Source of the DNA: Bacteroidota bacterium
GTDB taxonomy: Bacteria > Bacteroidota > Bacteroidia > Chitinophagales > Chitinophagaceae
Direction of reading: 5' to 3'
DNA length: 19,332 bases
Assembly: GCA_023429825.1 (NCBI GenBank)
Contig: JAEZDC010000080.1
Coordinates: 1-19,332, forward strand
The notes below the pieces were generated by a model, which was not told the DNA's origin, did no database searches, and was given only the letters and a program-made list of their open reading frames with translations. Of the stretch, positions 1 through 5,307 are shown in pieces. Made by a program: the position numbers and the translations under genes. Positions within the stretch are counted from its first letter, which is position 1, and each line of letters starts with the position of its first letter.

Positions 1-1433
1 GTATGCAGGACATGGGTGCAGCCGGAATTATTTGTTCTACTGCAGAGATGAGTGCGAAAGGTGGGGTAGGGATGCGGATCGATTTGGATAAAGTACCTAC
101 ACGCCAGCAGCATATGAAAGCGTGGGAATTATTGCTGAGTGAGAGCCAGGAGCGAATGCTGATCGTGGTAGAGAAAGGAAAAGAAGCAGCGGTGTTGAAA
201 GTGTTTGAGAAATGGGATTTGAGTGCAAGTAATATTGGTGAAGTAACGGGTGATGGTTTGCTGAAGTTTTATATGCATGGTGAACTGGAAGTTGAGATAC
301 CTGCTCATGAATTGGTATTAGGGGGAGGTGCGCCTGTGTATGAAAGAGCATATAAGGAGCCGAAGTATTTTGAACAGGTACGATCATTTGATATAAACAG
401 TGTAGAAGATGTAACTGATCTGAAAGCGGTTGCTGAGCAATTGATACAGATACCAAACATTGCAAGCAAACGTTGGGTGTATACGCAGTATGATAGTATG
501 GTAGGCGCAGCGAATGCATCTACCAACGATCCGAGTGATGCTGCAATCGTATTGGCAAAGGGGACAGGTAAGGCCTTAGCAGTAACTGTTGATTGCAACA
601 GCAGGTATGTGCATGCAGATCCCTACAAAGGAGGAATGATCGCCGTAGCGGAAGCGGCGAGGAATATAGTATGTAGTGGTGGAGAACCTTTGGGTGTTAC
701 CAACTGTTTGAATTTTGGTAACCCGTATGATCCGGAAGTATATTACCAGTTTGTTAAGGCGGTGACAGGAATGGGTGACGCATGCAGGAAATTCAATACT
801 CCTGTTACAGGAGGTAACGTGAGTTTCTATAATCAGAATCCTGAAGGGCCGGTCTATCCTACACCAACGATCGGGATGGTGGGAGTGATTGAGAACATTG
901 AGGATAAAATGACAATGGATTTCAAGGAAGCTGGTGATGTGGTATTGTTGATAGGGACGCAAAAGAATTGTATTGGTTCGTCAGAATATTTGCATAAAGT
1001 AAAAGGTGTTGCTATTTCTCCTGCTCCCATGTTTGATTTAGAAGAGGAGTTCGAAATGCAACAACAACTTGCAGGATTGATCAAACAAAAGCTGATCCTT
1101 TCGGCGCATGATATCAGTGAGGGGGGCCTGATCGTTACACTTCTCGAAAAAGGATTTAATAGGAACTTAGGCTTCAAGGTAGCTGAAGTTCCCCTCTCTG
1201 CTGGAGAGGGGACAGGGGTGAGGTCTGATGCATTTTGGTTTGGGGAGAAACAAAGTAGGGTAGTAGTAACCTGTAAAAAAGAAAATGTAGAGAAGATCAA
1301 AACTTCAGGATTGACAGTCACAGAACTTGGAGTAGTAACAGGTGAAGAGATCAACGTGAATGGAGCAAGCTGGGGTAGCATTACGGAATGGAAAACGAAA
1401 TATGATACAGCAATTGAAAAGTATTTGAACTAA
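1..1433 (+). CDS. purL: Phosphoribosylformylglycinamidine synthase (FGAM synthase) PurL, C-terminal part
   Basis: PurL makes FGAM from FGAR, glutamine and ATP in the fourth step of purine synthesis; it is cytoplasmic. The window opens inside the gene. The readable frame begins at base 3, and the two bases before it fit the last two of a Gly codon (family motif GMQDMGAAG). About 476 residues remain, compared with roughly 740 in the short PurL type known from Bacillus, so the loss is a window edge and not a truncation. Recognisable family blocks are GMQDMGAAGI, AEMSAKGG and LSESQERML in the first half; DCNSRY near residue 198, GGMIAVAEAARNIVCSGGEP at 210-229, LNFGNP, and TGGNVSFYN near 269. The closing part carries AHDISEGG (368-375) and FGEKQSRVVV. 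Just before the last of these, residues 397-408 are encoded by a GC-rich hairpin repeat and do not look like family sequence. The stop overlaps the start of hldD by one base (TAATG), which suggests translational coupling. Confidence 0.96.
   Translation, partial: MQDMGAAGIICSTAEMSAKGGVGMRIDLDKVPTRQQHMKAWELLLSESQERMLIVVEKGKEAAVLKVFEKWDLSASNIGEVTGDGLLKFYMHGELEVEIPAHELVLGGGAPVYERAYKEPKYFEQVRSFDINSVEDVTDLKAVAEQLIQIPNIASKRWVYTQYDSMVGAANASTNDPSDAAIVLAKGTGKALAVTVDCNSRYVHADPYKGGMIAVAEAARNIVCSGGEPLGVTNCLNFGNPYDPEVYYQFVKAVTGMGDACRKFNTPVTGGNVSFYNQNPEGPVYPTPTIGMVGVIENIEDKMTMDFKEAGDVVLLIGTQKNCIGSSEYLHKVKGVAISPAPMFDLEEEFEMQQQLAGLIKQKLILSAHDISEGGLIVTLLEKGFNRNLGFKVAEVPLSAGEGTGVRSDAFWFGEKQSRVVVTCKKENVEKIKTSGLTVTELGVVTGEEINVNGASWGSITEWKTKYDTAIEKYLN
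1188..1225 (+). repeat. Hairpin-forming dispersed-type repeat inside purL
   Basis: A perfect 9-base stem, TCCCCTCTC (1190-1198) and GAGAGGGGA (1204-1212), has a 5-base loop and is followed by CAGGGGTGAGGTC. It is read in frame within purL as PLSAGEGTGVR. The C/G-run composition and its CCC, CTC, GGG and AGG codons contrast with the AT-rich surroundings. From memory, the CCCCTCTCC...GGAGAGGGG...GGTGAGG pattern and the peptide PLSxGEGxGVR recur in many Bacteroidota genomes and predicted proteins. I see only one copy in this window, so repeat status rests on that recollection. Confidence 0.6.
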
Positions 1434-2437
1434 TGGCAGCGCAATCATACATCATTGTAACTGGTGCAGCAGGTTTCATCGGAAGCTGCATGGCAGGTTT
1501 TCTGAATGAACAGGATCATTGCAATCTCATACTTGTAGATGATTTTGGCGTGGAAGGAAAAAGAAAGAACTGGGAACAGAAAGGGTATGCTCATGCTGTT
1601 GAGCGATACAACCTGTTTGATTGGTTAAAGGAGCATGAGATAAAAGTGAATTGTTTCATTCATCTTGGGGCGAGAACAGATACCACGGAGTTCGATTATT
1701 CGATACACGAAAAACTCAACGTCCAGTATTCAAAAGATGTATGGAACTACTGTGTTGAGCAGAATGTTCCGCTGATCTATGCATCTTCCGCTGCTACGTA
1801 TGGTGCAGGAGAACTGGGCTATGATGATAACCATGAAGTGATCGATAAGTTGCAGCCTTTAAATCCATATGGTGTCAGTAAAAATGAATTTGATAAATGG
1901 GTAATCGGGCAAACTCAACAACCTCCATCATGGACGGGTTTGAAATTCTTCAACGTATATGGCCCCAACGAATATCATAAAGGAAGAATGGCGAGCGTGA
2001 TATGGCATTCGTTCAATCAAATCAAGAAAGATGGTGTGGTAAAGCTCTTCAAAAGCCATAGACCTGATTTTGAAGATGGAAAACAATTGCGGGATTTCAT
2101 CTATGTGAAAGATATTGTGAAGGTCATTGACTGGATGATGACTATGATGGTCAATGGACGATGGACTATGAAGAAAAATGGCATCTACAATCTCGGTACG
2201 GGAAAGGCAAGAAGCTTTGAAGACCTAGTAAAAGCAACTTTCTCAGGATTGGATCTGCAACCGAATATTGTATTCATCGATATGCCGGAAGATATCCGTG
2301 ATAAATACCAATACTTTACAGAGGCCAATATGCAAAAGCTGAAGGACGCAGGCTATACCGATGCGTTTTATTCATTAGAAGATGGTGTAGGCGATTACGT
2401 AAGAAATTATCTGCAGCAGCAACTGAAGACTTACTGA
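1433..2437 (+). CDS. hldD: ADP-L-glycero-D-manno-heptose 6-epimerase
   Basis: This is a NAD(P)-dependent short-chain-type epimerase that converts ADP-D-glycero- to ADP-L-glycero-D-manno-heptose, the donor for the LPS inner core. The Rossmann signature GAAGFIGS lies at residues 11-18. LIYASSAATYG is the usual Ser/Thr region, and YGVSK gives the catalytic Tyr-x-x-x-Lys. FNVYGPNEYHKGRMASV and GIYNLGTGKARSF are close to family motifs that set HldD apart from GalE-type epimerases. The length of 334 residues is slightly long for the family (about 310-330). Part of the excess sits at residues 236-246, after the DW of the segment before NGIYNLGTG, where the DNA is a degenerate ATGGACT heptamer array. 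The ATG shares its A with the purL stop. The gene ends flush against the opposing mutase stop with no terminator. Confidence 0.93.
   Translation: MAAQSYIIVTGAAGFIGSCMAGFLNEQDHCNLILVDDFGVEGKRKNWEQKGYAHAVERYNLFDWLKEHEIKVNCFIHLGARTDTTEFDYSIHEKLNVQYSKDVWNYCVEQNVPLIYASSAATYGAGELGYDDNHEVIDKLQPLNPYGVSKNEFDKWVIGQTQQPPSWTGLKFFNVYGPNEYHKGRMASVIWHSFNQIKKDGVVKLFKSHRPDFEDGKQLRDFIYVKDIVKVIDWMMTMMVNGRWTMKKNGIYNLGTGKARSFEDLVKATFSGLDLQPNIVFIDMPEDIRDKYQYFTEANMQKLKDAGYTDAFYSLEDGVGDYVRNYLQQQLKTY
2138..2170 (+). repeat. Degenerate heptamer array (ATGGACT type) inside hldD
   Basis: Consecutive units ATGGTCA (2147-2153), ATGGACG (2154-2160) and ATGGACT (2161-2167) are followed by a partial ATGA. They are preceded by ATGACTATG. 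Read in hldD the tract gives Met/Thr/Trp-rich residues (MTMMVNGRWTM) between the DW motif and NGIYNLGTG, where the E. coli enzyme has only a short linker. The same unit builds the 5' end of the mutase ORF at 3982-4009. Confidence 0.65.
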
Positions 2438-4009
2438 TCACCGGTATTCTCCAAATACTTTACGTAGTTCATCTGATATTTCACCTAACGTACATTTATT
2501 CTCTACAGCGTTGATCACATGCGGCATTAAGTTGCTGCCATCTTTTGCTGCTGATGAAATATTACTGAGGCATTCGGCTGCTTTTGTAGTGTCACGCTGG
2601 TCTTTTAATTGTTTCAATCGTTCAGCCTGGATGTTGCGAATGCTATCATCTATCTTCAGGATGGGCGTATCAGTTTCTTTATTGACTGTAAATTTATTTA
2701 CACCCACGATGATCTTCTCATTGTTCTCGATCTTCCTTTGATAATCGTATGCACTGCGGGCAATCTCGTCCTGGATGAAGCCTTGTTCAATTGCTGAAAC
2801 ACTTCCGCCCATGGTGTCGATCTTGTTGATGAGGTCCCAGGCTTTTTGTTCTACTTCGTTCGTTAAGTTTTCTATGAAAAAACTTCCTGCCAGTGGATCA
2901 ACGGTATCTGCCACACCACTCTCGAATGCAACCACCTGTTGCGTACGCAAGGCGATCCTTGCCGCTTCTTCTGTTGGCAAACTCAGCGCTTCATCATAGC
3001 CATTTGTATGTAATGATTGTGTTCCGCCTAATACGGCAGCCAAAGTTTGAATCGTTACCCGTGAGATATTATTTAAAGGTTGTTGGGCGGTGAGTGTACT
3101 TCCGCCTGTTTGCGTGTGAAAGCGGAGCATCATTGCTTTAGGATCTGTTGCACCTAATTCTTTCATCATCCTGGCCCACATTCTCCTTGCTGCCCTGAAT
3201 TTTGCCACTTCTTCAAATAAATTGTTGTGTGCATTGAAGAAGAAAGAAAGACGTTTTCCAAATACATTTATATCCAAACCTTTCTCTAATGCAGCTTTCA
3301 CATACGCTTTACCATTGCTTAACGTGAATGCGATCTCCTGCACGGCTGTGCTTCCTGCTTCACGGATGTGGTAACCTGAAATAGAAATGGTATTCCATTT
3401 AGGAAGTTCTTTACTGCACCATTCAAAGATGTCTGTAATGATGCGCATTGATGGCTTAGGAGGATAGATGTAGGTTCCTCTTGCTGCGTATTCTTTTAAA
3501 ATATCGTTCTGGATTGTTCCTGATATTTTTTTCAGATCAGCACCTTGTTGCTTTGCCAATGCTGCATAAAAAGAAAGTAAAATAAAACCGGTAGCGTTAA
3601 TGGTCATGGAGGTGGAGACATCTTCGAGCCTGATACCTGCAAACAAGCGTTGCATATCTTCTATGCTGTCGATGGCAACACCCACTTTGCCTACTTCACC
3701 TTCAGCTAATGCATGATCACTGTCATAGCCGATCTGTGTAGGGAGATCAAAAGCCACGCTCAATCCGCTAACTCCCTGTGACAATAAATAATGGTATCGT
3801 TTGTTGCTTTCTTCAGCGGTGGAGAAGCCAGCGTATTGTCGCATGGTCCAGAGTTTTCCTCTATACATGTCGGGTTGAACGCCGCGGGTGAAAGGGAATT
3901 CGCCGGGAAGCTCGTTGTTGATAGAAGCATCGGTTGAAGTGTAAAGCGGTTTTATTTCGATTCCGCTATCGGTGTGTTTGTTGTCCATAGTCCATAGTCC
4001 ATCAGCCAT
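2438..4009 (-). CDS. Methylmalonyl-CoA mutase, stand-alone large (catalytic) chain
   Basis: The product is a TIM-barrel acyl-CoA mutase chain of the IcmA/MutB superfamily, using adenosylcobalamin to interconvert methylmalonyl-CoA and succinyl-CoA. The chain of 523 residues ends after the barrel and short tail; no B12-binding DxHxxG domain is present. This is the known two-polypeptide layout, so a separate B12-binding small subunit of about 130-140 residues should be encoded elsewhere. Substrate-specific positions support methylmalonyl-CoA over isobutyryl-CoA: Tyr59 in RQYAGF and Arg189 in PSMRI match Tyr89 and Arg207 of the Propionibacterium enzyme, where IcmA has Phe and Gln. Tyr213-His214 in SGYHIREAG match the catalytic Tyr-His pair. 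GTIQNDILKEY and TQSLHTNGYDEA are further family blocks. The first seven residues come from a heptamer repeat, so the start could equally be Met8 at 3988. It meets hldD tail to tail with no gap. Confidence 0.92.
   Translation of the reverse strand: MADGLWTMDNKHTDSGIEIKPLYTSTDASINNELPGEFPFTRGVQPDMYRGKLWTMRQYAGFSTAEESNKRYHYLLSQGVSGLSVAFDLPTQIGYDSDHALAEGEVGKVGVAIDSIEDMQRLFAGIRLEDVSTSMTINATGFILLSFYAALAKQQGADLKKISGTIQNDILKEYAARGTYIYPPKPSMRIITDIFEWCSKELPKWNTISISGYHIREAGSTAVQEIAFTLSNGKAYVKAALEKGLDINVFGKRLSFFFNAHNNLFEEVAKFRAARRMWARMMKELGATDPKAMMLRFHTQTGGSTLTAQQPLNNISRVTIQTLAAVLGGTQSLHTNGYDEALSLPTEEAARIALRTQQVVAFESGVADTVDPLAGSFFIENLTNEVEQKAWDLINKIDTMGGSVSAIEQGFIQDEIARSAYDYQRKIENNEKIIVGVNKFTVNKETDTPILKIDDSIRNIQAERLKQLKDQRDTTKAAECLSNISSAAKDGSNLMPHVINAVENKCTLGEISDELRKVFGEYR
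3982..4009 (-). repeat. Four tandem heptamers forming the 5' end of the mutase ORF
   Basis: Read on the minus strand from 4009 the units are ATGGCTG, ATGGACT, ATGGACT and ATGGACA, four sevens in a row with the first ATG as the ORF's first codon. Every unit carries its own ATG. Units 1 and 4 are in the reading frame of the mutase, 21 bases apart. The array is related to the one inside hldD (2138-2170), sharing GATGGACTATG. Confidence 0.75.
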
Positions 4010-4019
4010 TGAGCCGACA

Positions 4020-4196
4020 TTATTTTAATGCATCTCTGAATTTGGTGATCATCTTACAAAGATGGTCATATGAGTTATAAAGCAAAGTAAATTGATCTCC
4101 CGTAATATAATTTCTACGCTTTGCCATTATCAGGCATCGACTACTTCAATAGTGATCTGAGCTTATACTTAAAAACCTGGCAAATTCTGCAATCGA
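4020..4196 (-). pseudogene. Remnant of a four-helix-bundle (S23/IVS-like) protein gene
   Basis: On the minus strand, codons from 4187 read EFARFLSIS, the strongly conserved helix motif of four-helix-bundle proteins of the 23S rRNA intervening-sequence (S23) type. The same frame meets an in-frame TGA at 4148-4146. It then continues from 4145 as CLIMAKRRNYITG and a Leu/Lys-rich helix ending FRDALK, stop at 4022-4020. This fits the family's closing part, roughly (L)LLAKxLxYIT...(K)ML..F...L, with nearly normal spacing. The N-terminal half is missing: a TAG lies at 4199-4197 and the neighbouring gene's stop begins at 4215. The gene has therefore lost its first part and carries a nonsense codon or small compensating indels. 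The last 35 codons could in principle be translated from the ATG at 4127, but I regard that as unlikely. The family is small and often sits alone between unrelated genes in Bacteroidota. Confidence 0.7.
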
Positions 4197-4212
4197 CTAT
4201 GGATGCTGGACT

Positions 4213-4716
4213 TTATAATAACTTTTTCGCTTCAAATGCCAGTACTTCACTCACCACCTCATGCAGCGCACCTTTGTTATTATTCATTAAGTATTGCAGT
4301 AGTAACTTGTTCAGATCAAGGCCATTTGCATTTGGAGGAAGTGTGTTGGAGAGCTGGTTAATGATCAATAAGTTTTGCTCTTTCAGGTTCTTTACTGCTC
4401 CCCAGGCTTCAGGACTTACATAAATCTGTTGGGTGATGTTGTAGTCAAATTCTTCTTTGATATTTTGAGTAAGTATCATCTGCATTTCACGGGCAGTGAT
4501 ATGCGTTTGGCCTAAGCGGCTGATAATATTTGGCAATGCTATCCTGTCAACCAATAGTGTCAATCGTTCATAAGCCTGCAGTTTTAATTGGCGGGTAGAA
4601 GGATCGATTTGTTCCTCGCTTTTTTTCATTGTTTTATTCCCTCTCAAAAACACAATCGCAAGAGCTAAGAGTGCCACCACGCCGGCCGTTATGAGGACTA
4701 TAACATAAGTATCCAT
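4213..4716 (-). CDS. Conserved hypothetical protein with one N-terminal membrane helix
   Basis: I do not recognise a named family. The 167-residue product has one hydrophobic helix at residues 3-25 with little ahead of it, then a basic turn (RGNKTMKK), which suggests an N-in anchored or signal-anchor protein with a cytoplasmic, mostly helical body. The body begins with QLKLQAYERLTLLVDRI and contains a region rich in Gln, Leu and Ile; there are no cysteines. Coding character looks genuine: the opposite-strand ORF over the same bases lacks any motif. The gene diverges from the Fe-S carrier gene, and both promoters carry the same 10-base sequence at -33. This hints at joint control but says nothing about function. 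Confidence 0.75.
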   Translation of the reverse strand: MDTYVIVLITAGVVALLALAIVFLRGNKTMKKSEEQIDPSTRQLKLQAYERLTLLVDRIALPNIISRLGQTHITAREMQMILTQNIKEEFDYNITQQIYVSPEAWGAVKNLKEQNLLIINQLSNTLPPNANGLDLNKLLLQYLMNNNKGALHEVVSEVLAFEAKKLL

Positions 4717-4729
4717 CGCTGAGTTTTGG

Positions 4730-4758
4730 CGAAAATACTAAAACCGATTTGGCTTCAA
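4730..4758 (-). promoter_or_regulatory. Putative Bacteroidota-type promoter for the 4213-4716 gene
   Basis: On the minus strand a TTG (4758-4756) lies 18 bases upstream of TATTTTCG (4737-4730), one mismatch from the -7 consensus TAnnTTTG. The start codon follows 13 bases later. The TTG is inside the 10-base repeat ATTGAAGCCA shared with the divergent promoter. Confidence 0.45.
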
Positions 4759-4828
4759 TGTGTTAAATATGATATCCTGGGGAACAGGTTTTTCCGATAA
4801 ACGAAAGCTGGCAATTTTATTGAAGCCA
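4750..4828. promoter_or_regulatory. 10-base inverted repeat spanning a divergent promoter region
   Basis: TGGCTTCAAT at 4750-4759 and ATTGAAGCCA at 4819-4828 are perfect inverse complements, 59 bases apart. Each arm contains the TTG proposed as the -33 element of the promoter on its side, so a protein bound at both arms could act on both genes symmetrically. That this is an operator is inference. Confidence 0.4.
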
Positions 4829-4846
4829 CAGCTTGATATATTTTTG
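4820..4846 (+). promoter_or_regulatory. Putative promoter for the Fe-S carrier gene, probably giving a leaderless mRNA
   Basis: TTG at 4820-4822 and TATTTTTG at 4839-4846 (full match to TAnnTTTG) are 16 bases apart, one short of the usual 17-23. The ATG at 4851 is only 4 bases beyond the box, so transcription would begin at or just past it; translation may use that ATG or the one at 4857. Confidence 0.5.
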
Positions 4847-4850
4847 TGAT

Positions 4851-5195
4851 ATGGAAATGCAAACAAAATCACCGGTTCATTTTACAGAAGGGGCTATCGG
4901 TGAACTTAAAAGATTGATGAGTGAAGACAGCTTCGATCACAACAAGAAGCTGCGGGTAGGTGTGAAAGGTGGTGGCTGCAGTGGTTTAAGTTATGTGCTG
5001 AGCTTTGATGCAAAGCAGGAAGGTGATGAAGAGTTTGAAGTGGATGGGATACCGTGCATTATGAATCCAAGTCACCAGATATACTTATACGGAATGGAAG
5101 TGAATTGGGAAGGGGGATTGAATAGCCGTGGATTTACATTCAACAATCCGAACGCAAGTACCACATGCGGATGCGGAAGTTCTTTCGCTGTATAA
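4851..5195 (+). CDS. IscA/ErpA/HesB-type iron-sulfur cluster carrier
   Basis: This is an A-type Fe-S scaffold or carrier protein, which receives a cluster from the SUF/ISC machinery and passes it to apo-enzymes in the cytoplasm. The product has 114 residues, close to the family length. The three cluster-ligand cysteines are all present: Cys43 in GGGCSGLSY and Cys106/Cys108 in the C-terminal CGCGSSF. GGLNSRGFTFNNPNA is the typical segment before the Cys pair. I chose ATG 4851 over the TTG 18 bases upstream, because the predicted -7 box occupies those bases. ATG 4857 (MQTKSPVHF) is equally possible. It is a single-gene unit ending at a strong hairpin. Whether it is IscA, ErpA or SufA cannot be settled from sequence alone, since no isc/suf genes are near. 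Confidence 0.9.
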   Translation: MEMQTKSPVHFTEGAIGELKRLMSEDSFDHNKKLRVGVKGGGCSGLSYVLSFDAKQEGDEEFEVDGIPCIMNPSHQIYLYGMEVNWEGGLNSRGFTFNNPNASTTCGCGSSFAV

Positions 5196-5258
5196 CGGAC
5201 TTAAGTTGAAGTGTGCGACGCAACGAAGATGAACAGCGATCAAAAAGCTGGTAACATA

Positions 5259-5288
5259 AAAAAGGTGATCTTAACTGATCACCTTTTT
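5259..5288. terminator. Bidirectional intrinsic terminator between the Fe-S carrier gene and secDF
   Basis: A perfect 12-base stem AAAAAGGTGATC / GATCACCTTTTT has a 6-base loop (TTAACT). It gives a GC-containing core with an A-tract on one side and a T-tract on the other, so it can end transcripts arriving from either of the two converging genes. Confidence 0.88.
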
Positions 5289-5307
5289 GTATTGTAGACT
5301 AGTTCTT

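Noticed and set aside
288..598. Minus-strand ORFs over the first kilobase
   Set aside because: They overlap purL in antisense and carry no family features.
854..1381. 175-codon minus-strand ORF over purL
   Set aside because: It is antisense to a clear purL; its Ser/Pro/Thr-rich translation is typical of shadow frames. It reads the same hairpin repeat on the other strand, which explains its PVPSPAERG phrase.
2438..4009. Truncated methylmalonyl-CoA mutase missing its B12 domain
   Set aside because: The protein ends with a normal tail after the barrel, as in known two-subunit mutases, so absence of the domain is architecture and not damage.
4121..4423. 100-codon plus-strand ORF
   Set aside because: It lies antisense to the hypothetical gene and the four-helix-bundle remnant, both of which show better protein-like sequence. 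Its translation is Ser/Phe-rich shadow sequence.
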